A stretch of DNA of 59,365 nt, taken from Bacillus sp. 2205SS5-2 (GTDB lineage: Bacteria; Bacillota; Bacilli; Bacillales; Bacillaceae_K). The notes beneath the pieces are model-generated. The model did no database searches. It saw nothing but the letters and a program-made list of their open reading frames with translations, and was not told where the DNA came from. This document shows positions 9,039 through 17,543 of the stretch, in pieces; within the stretch, counting starts at the first letter, position 1; each line of letters opens with the position of its first letter. The stretch lies in contig NZ_JAYKTS010000027.1 in assembly GCF_037024155.1 (NCBI RefSeq), positions 1-59,365 on the forward strand, given 5' to 3'. The translations under genes were made by a program, and so were the position numbers.

Positions 9039-9734
9039 ATGTATTGGATTATAGGAATTCTATTGGGATTAATGATATTGATTGTTCTGGTTTTTTGGAC
9101 GAAGCTAACGATCTATCTTTCGTTTTATCATGGAAATGATAACGATGATTTTTCTATAAATATAAAAGCATGGGGTGGATTAATTCGATATAAAATCGAG
9201 ATCCCATTAATTAAGGTAGATGACGATTCCCCTTCTATTGTTGTAGAAGAAGTGAAAAGTAAAAATGGTAATGGGGAACATGCGACAAAAAATGAAACGA
9301 GTCAAATAACACCGAAGGATCTTCTATCAAGTCTTCATGATATGAGAGAACTATTACTGCACATAGTGGGATTCCATAAAATTGTCAGGAGTTTTTTAGC
9401 GAAAATAAAGGTGGATAACTTAGAATGGCAAACGCTTATTGGGACAGGGGATTCCTCCTCAACTGGGATAGCAGTTGGGGGGATTTGGAGTGTTAAGAGC
9501 ACCATTGTTAGCATTATGAGCAAAGCTATGAAACTCCAGTCGATGCCTGTCTTAACGGTTCATCCTTCGTTTCAACAACCAATTATTCAAACCAAGTTTA
9601 CATGTATGATTCAATTTCGAATCGGACAAGCTATATTAGGAGGAATAAAGATTATTCGCTATTGGCGGGGTGGAAAAGCTCGTTTTAAGACGAAGCCACT
9701 TTCTAAGTTTGCCGATGAAAAACAATCAGTCTAA
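9039..9734 (+). CDS. ytfI: DUF2953 protein YtfI
   Basis: 231 residues, one N-terminal transmembrane segment (about 3-22) and a soluble remainder. Family DUF2953 (YtfI); function unknown, but it regularly precedes ytfJ/gerW in spore formers, suggesting forespore expression. Start ATG has GGAGGGGAGG just upstream. The next gene begins 16 bp after the stop. The DNSLEWQT-like middle block (VDNLEWQTLIGTGD) is the best conserved part as I remember the family. Confidence 0.75.
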   Translation: MYWIIGILLGLMILIVLVFWTKLTIYLSFYHGNDNDDFSINIKAWGGLIRYKIEIPLIKVDDDSPSIVVEEVKSKNGNGEHATKNETSQITPKDLLSSLHDMRELLLHIVGFHKIVRSFLAKIKVDNLEWQTLIGTGDSSSTGIAVGGIWSVKSTIVSIMSKAMKLQSMPVLTVHPSFQQPIIQTKFTCMIQFRIGQAILGGIKIIRYWRGGKARFKTKPLSKFADEKQSV

Positions 9735-9750
9735 GCAAGGAGGAAGAGAG

Positions 9751-10188
9751 ATGTCAGATCATCCAATTGAAGGGTTAATGACCACTGCAATGGAAAGCTT
9801 AAAAGAGATGATCGATGTAAACACGATTATTGGTGATCCGGTGGAAACACCTGATGGAAGCGTGATTCTCACGGTGTCAAAGGTAGGGTTCGGTTTTGCT
9901 GCTGGTGGAAGCGAATTTGTTATTGAGAGTAAAGATAGCAAAAATGGTGGCGGGACTTCCAAGCAACCATTTGGAGGAGGAAGTGGGGGCGGAGTTTCTA
10001 TTACGCCGATTGCTTTTCTCATTGTGAATGGTCAAGGAGTGAAAATGCTCCATCTTGATGAAAACACGCATCTGCTAGAGAAGATTCTAGATCTTGCTCC
10101 TGGTGCATTTGAGAAAATACAAGGTATGATGAAAAAGAAAGATGATCAAGGAAATGAAGGGCACAAAAAACAGGATTTAGATGTTTAA
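9751..10188 (+). CDS. gerW: Spore protein GerW (YtfJ)
   Basis: 145 residues, PF09579 Spore_YtfJ family. The N-terminus (HPIEGLMTTAMESLKEM) and the Gly-rich loop GGGSGGGVSITPIAFL are characteristic. GerW is a spore protein needed for proper germination response in B. subtilis. The frame is open from 9670 inside ytfI, but AAGGAGG at 9738-9744 dictates ATG 9751 and removes the overlap. Co-transcribed with ytfI; ends at a terminator. Confidence 0.88.
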   Translation: MSDHPIEGLMTTAMESLKEMIDVNTIIGDPVETPDGSVILTVSKVGFGFAAGGSEFVIESKDSKNGGGTSKQPFGGGSGGGVSITPIAFLIVNGQGVKMLHLDENTHLLEKILDLAPGAFEKIQGMMKKKDDQGNEGHKKQDLDV

Positions 10189-10190
10189 AC

Positions 10191-10225
10191 AAAGAGGTTC
10201 TCTTTTTACAAAAGAGAATCTTTTT
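10191..10225 (+). terminator. Terminator of ytfI-gerW
   Basis: Near-perfect 15-bp stem (10191-10205 / 10211-10225) followed by a T-run. Confidence 0.85.
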
Positions 10226-10228
10226 TTG

Positions 10229-10327
10229 AGAGGCACTTTACGCATACTTTGCTGCTCTAGTATATAAAAACGGGTGGAAACACTGCTTTCATCCATTCTT
10301 TCAGGTGAAAAATGATGCGAAAAGACC
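10229..10327. repeat. Family III interspersed repeat, copy 1
   Basis: Shares the blocks ACGCATACTTTGCTGCTCTA, ATATAAAAACGGGTGGAAAC and AAATGATGCGAAAAGA with copies at about 29049 and 58897. The ends are weakly inverted (TTTACGCAT... / ...ATGCGAAAA). It lies in the gerW-tpx gap. Confidence 0.65.
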
Positions 10328-10484
10328 CCCGAAGTGTAATTCATCAAAAATTAATCTCTATTGCGAGAACAGCCAATATTAAGAGAGCTTTATTTATTTT
10401 GGAATAAAAGCGCGTAATATTTGCAAATGTGTAACATGGTTCAGTAACATAGAAGATGAATAATGAATGAAGGAGGCGGTTCCA

Positions 10485-10985
10485 ATGGCAAACATTACAT
10501 TTAAAGGGAATAAGGTAACTTTACTAGGAAACGAAGTAAAGGTGGGGGATCATGTACCAGAATTTACGGTATTAGCAAATGACTTATCACCTGTATCATT
10601 GAAGGACTCAAAAGGGATGGTTCGTTTAATTTCCGGTGTTCCCTCAATTGATACAGGCGTATGTGATGCGCAAACTCGTCGTTTCAACGAAGCAGCATCT
10701 TCAATCGACAATGTTCAAGTGTTAACAATTTCAATGGATTTACCATTTGCTCAAAAGCGCTGGTGTGCTGCAAATGGCCTTGAAAATGTACATGTTTTAT
10801 CTGATCATCGAGATGCATCTTTTGGAGAAGCTTTTGGGTTACATATTAAAGAGCTTCGCTTATTAGCTAGAGCGGTTTTTGTAATTGATAGCAATGATAT
10901 TGTTCAATATGTTGAGTATGTGAGTGAAGCAACTGATCACCCAAATTACGATGCTGCAGTAGAAGCGGCTAAAAGCGCTAAGTAA
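10485..10985 (+). CDS. tpx: Thiol peroxidase Tpx
   Basis: 166-residue atypical 2-Cys peroxiredoxin that reduces peroxides with thioredoxin. The peroxidatic Cys60 lies in [14 protein letters not shown] and the resolving Cys94 in KRWCAANG; the helix around [19 protein letters not shown] closes the active site. An in-frame ATG at 10467 is ignored because AGGAGG at 10471-10476 is correctly spaced for 10485. Flanked by a repeat copy upstream and a terminator (11010-11036) downstream, so it is monocistronic. Cytoplasmic. Confidence 0.95.
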   Translation: MANITFKGNKVTLLGNEVKVGDHVPEFTVLANDLSPVSLKDSKGMVRLISGVPSIDTGVCDAQTRRFNEAASSIDNVQVLTISMDLPFAQKRWCAANGLENVHVLSDHRDASFGEAFGLHIKELRLLARAVFVIDSNDIVQYVEYVSEATDHPNYDAAVEAAKSAK

Positions 10986-11009
10986 GGCAAGATGATATAG
11001 AATATAATG

Positions 11010-11036
11010 AAAAACCCCGAGTAACCAGGGGTTTTT
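11010..11036 (+). terminator. Terminator of tpx
   Basis: AAAAACCCC / GGGGTTTTT stem with a 9-nt loop, then a T-run. Confidence 0.88.
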
Positions 11037-11114
11037 CTTATTTATAAAGTGTTTCACAACAATACATGTTTCGTATTAAGATAGATTTCTGTCTATCTTA
11101 TCGTGGTTTTTTGA

Positions 11115-11202
11115 AAGGCTCTTTACGCATAGATTGTGGCTATTTCATCTTATTTTTGATTAAGTCGCCCATTTCACTGTTGATTTCCATCAAAAATAGA
11201 CG
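11115..11202. mobile_element. Left half of a family II (type b) MITE, fused to a hairpin array
   Basis: Begins AAGGCTCTTTACGCATA and follows the type b interior through GTTGATTTCCATCAAAAATA, then switches after ATAGACG into the hairpin array at 11203. The right half and its terminal repeat are missing. Confidence 0.7.
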
Positions 11203-11675
11203 GATCCAGCTGCAGTGGCTTGCGGCTCGGGGTCAAATGAATAACCCTCCAGTGATGCAGACATCACCTCCGAGTTCTTCATTTGCCTGACGCCGCAGGG
11301 CAGCCACTTCCGCTTTTCGTGATCCAGCTACAGTGGCTTGCGGCTCGGGGTCAAATGAATAACCCTCCAGTGATGCAGACATCACCTCCGAGTTCTTCAT
11401 TTGCCTGGCGCCGCAGAGCAGCCACTTCCGCTTTTCTTGATCCAGCTGCAGTGGCTTGCGGCTCGGGGTCAAATGAATAACCCTCCAGCGATGCAGGCAT
11501 CACCTCCGAGTTCTTCATTTGCCTGGCGCCGCAGAGCAGCCACTTCCGCTTTTCTTGATCCAGCTGCAGTGGCTTGCGGCTCGGGTCAAATGAATAACCC
11601 TCCAGTGATGCAGACATCACCTCCGAGTTCTTCATTTGCCTGACGCCGCAGGGCAGCCACTTCCGCTTTTCTTGA
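11203..11675. repeat. Hairpin-cassette array (family I): four type B units
   Basis: Four head-to-tail units with starts at 11203, 11321, 11439 and 11557 (period 118; the last unit lacks one G). Each runs from GATCCAGCTGCAGTGGCT to AGCCACTTCCGCTTTTC and has nested stems TGCGGC/GCCGCA, CAAATGAA/TTCATTTG and GTGATG-caga-CATCAC. Units differ at only a few positions (ATGCAGAC/ATGCAGGC, CTGACG/CTGGCG), so amplification is recent. No coding potential. Confidence 0.92.
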
Positions 11676-11731
11676 CTATTTTCAATTGGCATGTAAAATT
11701 ATAGATTAACAGGAAATGAAGAAGGGGTGAG

Positions 11732-12718
11732 ATGATGACATCATCAGTAGAAGTATTATTTAGCATTCTAGACGAAACAGCTCACATCATCCAAGAGGAA
11801 CTATCCATTACATACTTAGAAGCAGTGGCAGAGAGTGCGGAGAACCTATTTCATGATGGAGTTCTTCAAGATGAATTAAGTGATTTGTCAAAGAAGCGAT
11901 TGGATAAAAAATATCACGAGGTCACTTTAGAACAATTTCATGTAGAAGAAATTAGAAAATCCTACCAACTTGCTATATTAAAAGGAATGAAAGAGAATGT
12001 TCAATCTAATCATCAAATGACACCAGACTCCATTGGTCTCATGATGAGCTATTTAATCGGGAAATTCTTTAGTGGGAAACGTTCCTTTTCGATACTTGAT
12101 CCCGCTGTTGGTACGGGAAATTTATTATCCACCATCCTAAATGGACTTGCCCCAATTGAAATACAGGCAACAGGTGTGGAAGTAGATGATCTTTTAATCA
12201 AATTAGCATACTCAGGGGCAAACCTTCAAAAGCAACAAGTCCAATTTTTCAACCAAGATTCAATAGAGGGTTTATTTATAGATCCTGTTGATGCAGTTAT
12301 TTGTGATTTACCTGTTGGGTATTATCCGAATGACGTTCGAGCTGCCGAGTACGAACTAAAAGCTGAGGAGGGTCATTCCTATGCTCATCATTTATTAATT
12401 GAGCAAAGTATTAAACATACGGTACCAGGTGGATATTTGTTCTTTTTAATTCCCAATGGACTTTTTTCTACAGAGTACTCCGAGCAACTTCATTTATTTT
12501 TGAAGGAACATGCGCAAATCCAAGGGATTCTCCAGCTACCGCTGTCAATGTTTAGTAGCGAGCAAGCAGCAAAAAGCATTTTTATCCTTCAAAAAAACGA
12601 ACCGAATATAAAAGCACCCAAACAAGTATTGCTAGCGGATTTACCGAAGCTCTCCAATCACCATGCGATGGAAAATATGCTTGTGAAGTTAGAACAATGG
12701 TTTAAAGAGAATAAATAA
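11732..12718 (+). CDS. ytxK: Class I SAM-dependent DNA-methylase-like protein YtxK
   Basis: 328-residue N6-adenine-methylase-like protein. Motif I is DPAVGTGNLLS (near residues 124-134). The motif IV position reads DLPVGYYP instead of the catalytic (N/D)PPY, which I recall as a feature of the YtxK family, so a classical restriction-type methylase role is unlikely. Function unknown. ATG 11732 and 11735 are both possible; AAGGGGTGAG ends one base before the first and is better spaced for the second. It sits between tpx and ackA as in B. subtilis. Confidence 0.85.
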   Translation: MMTSSVEVLFSILDETAHIIQEELSITYLEAVAESAENLFHDGVLQDELSDLSKKRLDKKYHEVTLEQFHVEEIRKSYQLAILKGMKENVQSNHQMTPDSIGLMMSYLIGKFFSGKRSFSILDPAVGTGNLLSTILNGLAPIEIQATGVEVDDLLIKLAYSGANLQKQQVQFFNQDSIEGLFIDPVDAVICDLPVGYYPNDVRAAEYELKAEEGHSYAHHLLIEQSIKHTVPGGYLFFLIPNGLFSTEYSEQLHLFLKEHAQIQGILQLPLSMFSSEQAAKSIFILQKNEPNIKAPKQVLLADLPKLSNHHAMENMLVKLEQWFKENK

Positions 12719-12724
12719 TGAAGT

Positions 12725-12763
12725 AAAAAAACGCCTCTCTCAACAAAAAGAGGGGTGTTTTTT
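12725..12763 (+). terminator. Terminator of ytxK
   Basis: Imperfect stem AAACGCCTCT / AGAGGGGTGTTT with a T6 tail. Confidence 0.75.
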
Positions 12764-12831
12764 GTTGAGAAAAAAGGGTAGGAAAGTGAGTATGCAGGCC
12801 TATAATAATCAGAATACATTTAATTTTTTAA

Positions 12832-12887
12832 TGTAAACGGTGTCATTGGAGGTAGTAGTTGAAAAACGGTGATTACAGTGATTTAAT
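12832..12887 (+). promoter_or_regulatory. cre site and promoter of ackA
   Basis: TGTAAACGGTGTCA (12832-12845) matches the CcpA operator TGWAARCGNTWNCW with one mismatch. The promoter TTGAAA (12859-12864), 17 bp, TTTAAT (12882-12887) follows. With a start near 12894 the cre centre is at about -55, the activating position known for CcpA at B. subtilis ackA, so glucose activation is inferred. Confidence 0.72.
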
Positions 12888-12970
12888 GAAAAATTGAGAG
12901 ATATATTCGTGCTTGAATGAACAGACTATTTGTGAATACGTTAGTTTAAATAGAAGGAGCGGTTTAATAT

Positions 12971-14158
12971 ATGGCAAAGGTTATCGCAATTAATGCAGGA
13001 AGTTCTTCATTAAAGTTTCAATTATTTGAAATGCCTGAAGAAACGGTCATCACTAAAGGAATCATTGAACGAATTGGACTGAAAGAATCAATCTTTACGA
13101 TTGCAGTTGATGGAGAAAAACAAAAAGAAGTTAAAGATATCCCGGATCACTCTGTTGCGGTCAAAATGTTGCTCGATAAATTAACGAGCTCAGGAATTAT
13201 TGACTCACTTGATGAGATTGAGGGAATAGGTCACCGGGTTGTACACGGCGGTGAAATTTTCAATGACTCAGCCATTATTACGGATGAGGTTTTAGCAAAA
13301 ATCGAAGAGTTATCAGATTTAGCTCCTTTGCATAATCCAGCTAATATTACTGGTATTCTCGCATTTCAAGATGTGCTACCAAACGTGTCTGCTGTCGCAG
13401 TCTTTGATACCGCTTTTCATCAAACGATGCCAGAGAGCTCATACTTGTATAGTCTTCCTTATAATTATTATAAAGAATTCGGTATACGTAAATATGGTTT
13501 CCATGGTACTTCACATATGTATGTGTCACAACGTGCAGCAGAGATGCTTGGACGACCGATTGAACAGCTTCGTTTAATCTCTTGTCACCTTGGGAATGGA
13601 GCAAGTATTGCAGCCATTGAAGGTGGAAAATCGATTGATACATCTATGGGCTTCACTCCACTTGCTGGGGTGACAATGGGAACCCGATCAGGAAATATCG
13701 ATCCAGCGTTAATTCCTTATATTATGGAGAAAACAGGGAAAACAGCGGATGAAGTGTTAGACGTGTTAAACAAAGAATCCGGTATGCTAGGTGTATCAGG
13801 CTTCTCAAGTGACTTACGTGATATCGAAATTGAATCAGAGCAAGGAAATGAGCGTGCAGAACTAGCACTTGAAGTGTTCGGTAATCGAATTCATAAATAT
13901 ATCGGTTCTTATGCAGCTCGTATGTGCGGAGTTGATGCGATTATTTTTACCGCAGGAATTGGTGAAAATAGCGATGTGATTCGTGAGCGTGTATTACAAG
14001 GACTCGAGTTCATGGGAGTGTACTGGGACCCGGCTCGTAACAAAGTACGTGGAGCAGAAACGTTCGTGAACTACCCACATTCACCTGTCAAAGTTTTGAT
14101 TATTCCAACAGATGAAGAAGTGATGATTGCACGTGATGTGACACGATTAACGCATTAA
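12971..14158 (+). CDS. ackA: Acetate kinase
   Basis: 395 residues, the usual AckA length. Converts acetyl phosphate and ADP to acetate and ATP (overflow metabolism). Conserved blocks: [15 protein letters not shown] at the N-terminus (ATP-site), GHRVVHGGE near residue 90, [11 protein letters not shown] near 147, [10 protein letters not shown] near 175, SCHLGNGAS near 205 and FTAGIGEN near 325. AGAAGGAGCGG precedes ATG 12971. Monocistronic between terminators at 12725-12763 and 14329-14369. No pta in the window. Confidence 0.97.
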   Translation: MAKVIAINAGSSSLKFQLFEMPEETVITKGIIERIGLKESIFTIAVDGEKQKEVKDIPDHSVAVKMLLDKLTSSGIIDSLDEIEGIGHRVVHGGEIFNDSAIITDEVLAKIEELSDLAPLHNPANITGILAFQDVLPNVSAVAVFDTAFHQTMPESSYLYSLPYNYYKEFGIRKYGFHGTSHMYVSQRAAEMLGRPIEQLRLISCHLGNGASIAAIEGGKSIDTSMGFTPLAGVTMGTRSGNIDPALIPYIMEKTGKTADEVLDVLNKESGMLGVSGFSSDLRDIEIESEQGNERAELALEVFGNRIHKYIGSYAARMCGVDAIIFTAGIGENSDVIRERVLQGLEFMGVYWDPARNKVRGAETFVNYPHSPVKVLIIPTDEEVMIARDVTRLTH

Positions 14159-14515
14159 ACAAGGGTCATTTTGTCTATTTTTCTGTATTTGATATATTTC
14201 TAATGTATTAAAGATTTATCTCAGTAATTACGTTTAAATAGATTCAAAAAGAGGAAGCAAAATTTCTCTACTTTAGAGTTTTGGGACTTATACGAATAGC
14301 AACACTCTTTGCGAAAATAGACTTTAATCAACAAAAACCTTCCTCAAAAACAGAGGAAGGTTTTTGTTGAAAAGTAAGTAAGAATAAATGATAAAAAGGT
14401 TAAATATCTGCCTCGAGGGCTCTTGACAATTCTTATGTTAGTGTTTTAGAAGATGAGGAGAATCTGGTTATTTGTGTTATACTTGACAGTAAATAACATG
14501 AATGGGGGAGTCCAT
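14159..14515. other. ackA-ecsC spacer with terminator and MITE-end remnant
   Basis: 357 bp without a gene. 14286-14325 (TATACGAATAGCAACACTCT, then TTGCGAAAATAGAC) matches the right-hand end of family II elements, a solo end. The ackA terminator follows at 14329. Confidence 0.5.
14329..14369 (+). terminator. Terminator of ackA
   Basis: Perfect 17-bp stem (14329-14345 / 14353-14369), 7-nt loop, T-run within the 3' arm. Confidence 0.9.
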
Positions 14516-15367
14516 ATGAGCTTGTCCGAAAGAGAAGAGAGAATTCTTGGAGAACTAGAGCGTTGGGAAGAAAACTTATATGATCATGAAACCAACGATT
14601 TAGAGAATACATACGATAAGTGGATTGAATCAACCTTTTCAGCGTTACCACTGGAAATAACGGAGAAGATTTTTAAAAACCTTGATGGATTTCTTTTTCA
14701 TTTACACTCACTTTTACAAGGATCTCAAATGCAAAATGATGCGAGAGAAAGTATTCTCTCAACAGCAAGAGCCTTTCATGAAGATATTGAAACTATTGAG
14801 GACCTACGTTATCTAGCGATTGATCAACTTCATTATATAGCAGAGCAACATGCAGGACGACACCGGGTGTATTCATTTCTTCAAGGAGGTATTACTGGCA
14901 CGGGAGGGTTTGTTGCATTAGGTAGTGATTTTCCAGCTATGGCCGTCTTAAATTTGAGGAGTATTCAACTAATTTCCATGTCATATGGATACGACGTCCA
15001 AACACCATATGAAATGATGACTTCCTTGAAAGTTTTTCATGTAGCCACGCTCCCAAAACGGCTAAAAGGGTATGGTTGGGAAGGATTGGTTGAGGACTTA
15101 AACCAAAATGAAAAGTACTTTTTCGATGGACAAGAAACATTTACGGATTACTCTTGGCTAGAAGGGCCGTTGAAGCAATTAACTAAAGGAGTAGCCATTT
15201 CATTGTTTCGGAAGAAAAAGTGGTCGGGACTTCCATTACTTAGTATGGCAATAGGTGCTGGAGCCAATTATCAATTAAGCCGAAAAGTGACCGATTTTGC
15301 AGAGAGATATTATCAATACCGTTATTTAAATGAAAAAAAAGAGTTGTTAAATCAATCAACTGACTAA
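14516..15367 (+). CDS. EcsC-family protein
   Basis: 283 residues resembling the EcsC family (PF12787): Glu/Asp-rich helical N-terminus (SEREERILGELERWE), the GGITGTGGFVALGSDFPAM block near residues 125-143 and a GAGANYQLSRKVTDFAERYY C-terminal block. EcsC-like proteins accompany ABC exporters in some Bacilli, but the function is unknown and no ABC genes are nearby. The frame opens at 14453; GGGGGAG at 14504-14510 selects ATG 14516. Not part of the B. subtilis order that I remember. Confidence 0.75.
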   Translation: MSLSEREERILGELERWEENLYDHETNDLENTYDKWIESTFSALPLEITEKIFKNLDGFLFHLHSLLQGSQMQNDARESILSTARAFHEDIETIEDLRYLAIDQLHYIAEQHAGRHRVYSFLQGGITGTGGFVALGSDFPAMAVLNLRSIQLISMSYGYDVQTPYEMMTSLKVFHVATLPKRLKGYGWEGLVEDLNQNEKYFFDGQETFTDYSWLEGPLKQLTKGVAISLFRKKKWSGLPLLSMAIGAGANYQLSRKVTDFAERYYQYRYLNEKKELLNQSTD

Positions 15368-16123
15368 TTTGAGAATCGCTATTCTGTCTTTCTTTGAGGA
15401 GGGGTAGCATCATTATTTTATTCGCAGTATACCATTTCAAAGGATATATTTTGGTAGTAGGCTCTTTGTATGAAAAAAGGCATATTTAGGAATCGCGAAA
15501 TTAGTAAGTTTGCTCCAAACATATCGGTTTTATACCATTATTGGGGTTGAAATTACTTTTTTTCATGATAGGCGGTGGCGGCGTGACGTAAGCGCTGCCA
15601 TCGAGTTTTTCGTGTAGCTAGTGGCTATTGAATACAATAGTCAGTTAAATCATCCCTTTTTTCAGTTATTTCTCGCGAAAAAACATGAAGAGATGCACCG
15701 AAACCTATCCTTTGAACGGAAAATAAACTGTTGCGATAAGCTTTTTTCATAAACCTTGTTGTTCCTGACGCAAAAAACAGGCAATAAGGTTTTTTGTGTT
15801 AGTTCTTATCTTATATTTGAAAAACAATGTATTCGTTAGGATAAGAGCACGAAGTCATAAAACGGAAGAATTTGTTTCTTATCGTGAGGATATATTAAGC
15901 ACGATTGTTAATATTCTCTATAATTCACTCCTTCACATCTCACTTTTGGGTCTTTTGTTGTCTCATTTTTCTAGCAGCAGGGTCTCGGATTTTTAATCAT
16001 TAGCGTTAGTAGGAAAATCAATATTACTATGTACCGCAGATTTTCCGTCCGTTCTTATTGACAAATTCGTGTATCTGTCCTAACATCTTTTGATACTAGA
16101 CATAAAGAAAGAAGAAAAAACAC
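15368..16123. other. 756-bp gene-free region with an eroded MITE
   Basis: No supportable gene. The central part (15738-15870) is an eroded family II type a element, listed separately. A 50-60 bp GC-richer patch (GGCGGTGGCGGCGTGACG, near 15572) stands out in composition, but I recognise nothing in it. Confidence 0.4.
15738..15870. mobile_element. Eroded family II (type a) MITE
   Basis: AAGCTTTTTTCATAAACCTT corresponds to the left terminal repeat; the interior AAAAAACAGGCAATAAGGTT and GGATAAGAGCACGAAGTCAT matches the copies at 23733, 23924 and 30472. The right end is not recognisable. Confidence 0.6.
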
Positions 16124-16678
16124 ATGACTAAGCAATACTATGTACATGAAGAAAAACGTCAACAATTGAAAAAATATCGATACACCATGCTGACACTTAT
16201 AAGTATGTATATCCCATTTTTTATATTTATAAATCATTATGAATATACCTTTTGGGGACACATCAGTTTCCCTTTTATGATATTAATTGGAGCTATGATC
16301 CTTACTGTTCCTATTATATTAAACCCTATTCTTTTTCAAATTGGAGAGCATAGAGATACAGATCCAAAAACGATAAGAATCGGAGCGATTTTACTATTAA
16401 CCCTTTGCTTAGTATTTCTAGGGAAATCAACATATGACGGGGTAATGGATATTCCCCTCTATCAAAACAACGAGTATGAAGTAGTTGTTGGTAGAGCAGT
16501 TATAGAAGTCACGACAGGACGCTACTCTACTTCAACACTAACCGTTCAAGGAATCGAATTTCGTAACATCCCCTACCATTTTACAGAGGCAGATTCGGGA
16601 AGAAAGGTAACCGTTGTCTATTACCCACATAGTAAATATGTAGTTAAATTGATTAAGCACGGGTATGTGGAGAAGTAG
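16124..16678 (+). CDS. Unknown membrane protein with three transmembrane segments
   Basis: 184 residues. Hydrophobic segments at about 22-40, 48-70 and 83-102, then a soluble C-terminal domain of about 80 residues with beta-type sequence (EYEVVVGRAVIEVTTGRYST ... GRKVTVVYYPHSKYVVKL). That layout, helices followed by a small beta domain with a VxVxYxP element, recalls DUF3592-like proteins, but I cannot assign it. The ribosome binding site is weak (AAAGAAGAA). No neighbours in the same operon. Confidence 0.6.
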   Translation: MTKQYYVHEEKRQQLKKYRYTMLTLISMYIPFFIFINHYEYTFWGHISFPFMILIGAMILTVPIILNPILFQIGEHRDTDPKTIRIGAILLLTLCLVFLGKSTYDGVMDIPLYQNNEYEVVVGRAVIEVTTGRYSTSTLTVQGIEFRNIPYHFTEADSGRKVTVVYYPHSKYVVKLIKHGYVEK

Positions 16679-16861
16679 AAAGAAATAGGACTAGGCGACG
16701 ATTAAAAGAAGTTCTTTCAGCAAGCACCTGCTGGATACTGTCGATTTTTAAAAAATCAAGTCTCTGCTAAACGTATTGTTGGTTGGAGCTAAAGTAGGAG
16801 ACTCTTGCGTAAATCAATAGCTGTGTTTAACAGAACTTTTCGAAGAGTTACATTCTTTGTG
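16679..16861. other. Spacer after the unknown membrane protein
   Basis: No gene. A small hairpin (AGCAAGCACCTGCT, 16719-16732) lies 40 bp after the stop without a T-run. Confidence 0.3.
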
Positions 16862-17025
16862 AAGGTTTTTTTCTATACATTGTTGCTATTTAATTTAATT
16901 TTAGATGGAATCCTCTATATTGCTTGTAATTCACATCAAAAATAAACGAAATGATGCCCCGAAACAGAGCTTTATCATCAATTATAGATTGGTTCGAAAA
17001 GCAATAAAGTTTGCCAAAATATCCA
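16862..17025. mobile_element. Eroded family II (type b) MITE
   Basis: AAGGTTTTTTTCTATACATT is the left end; ACGAAATGATGCCCCGAAAC and GCAATAAAGTTTGCC correspond to interior and right end of the intact type b copies at 24355 and 42040. About 164 bp, many substitutions. Confidence 0.65.
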
Positions 17026-17051
17026 TATTAATATATTTTCGGTTTGTAGTT

Positions 17052-17378
17052 TCATTGATCTTGATCTTTTCTGAGACTAATAAAAGGTTGAGTTCGGTAC
17101 CAGAGCCAGAGATCATTCACTTTAGAAGCTAGACTTGCAATTTCCTCGTTAAGTAGACAAGACTTTTCAAAATCCATCTCATTATTTAATTCTTCTTGTT
17201 TTTGATTAATGTCAACTTCAAACTCATTCATTTTATCTGGAATTCTCCCTCGACATTTCTCCCAAAACTCTAAAATTCCTTGTTGTTCAGCAAGTGTAAA
17301 ATTTGAAAGCATAATCTCCTCATTTGGAAGATTTATTTCTAATTGGTGGTGATACGGAAACAGTTTAGAAATTTTCAA
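17052..17378 (-). CDS. Small unknown Glu-rich protein
   Basis: 108 residues if started at TTG 17378-17376. GGAGGAGG lies just upstream (17395-17386 on the minus strand) and would be inside the coding region if ATG 17396 were used, so TTG is preferred. The protein is acidic and helical (LAEQQGILEFWEKCRGRIPD, FEVDINQKQEELNNEMDFEK), probably a coiled coil, with no membrane segment. No family recognised. Oriented against argG, with which it shares the 165-bp promoter gap. Confidence 0.5.
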   Translation of the reverse strand: MKISKLFPYHHQLEINLPNEEIMLSNFTLAEQQGILEFWEKCRGRIPDKMNEFEVDINQKQEELNNEMDFEKSCLLNEEIASLASKVNDLWLWYRTQPFISLRKDQDQ

Positions 17379-17446
17379 TTCATGCACCTCCTCCATCTAT
17401 TGTAGTATACAAGCCACATAAGGAACAATATATATTAATAGAATAG

Positions 17447-17524
17447 TTGAATATATTCACCATTCCTGTTATTATCATGGAAAATAAGAATAAAAATACA
17501 TAATTATTTATTTTTATTCAAAAA
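17447..17524 (+). promoter_or_regulatory. argGH promoter with two ArgR/AhrC-type boxes
   Basis: TTGAAT (17447-17452), 17 bp, TATTAT (17470-17475). Over and just after the start point lie GAATAAAAATACA (within 17486-17502) and, in the opposite orientation, TTTATTTTTATTCAAAA (17507-17523). Both agree with the Bacillus arginine-repressor box (CATGAATAAAAATKCAAK). A shorter TGAAT-AT-ATTCA dyad overlaps the -35 element. Repression by arginine is inferred. Confidence 0.65.
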
Positions 17525-17543
17525 TAAAGGTGGAGGTATGAGG

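Noticed and set aside
11233-11692. Frames on both strands with repeated QLQWLAARGQMNNPPV-like peptides
   Set aside because: Readthrough of the four type B cassettes; no ribosome binding site, both strands equally open.
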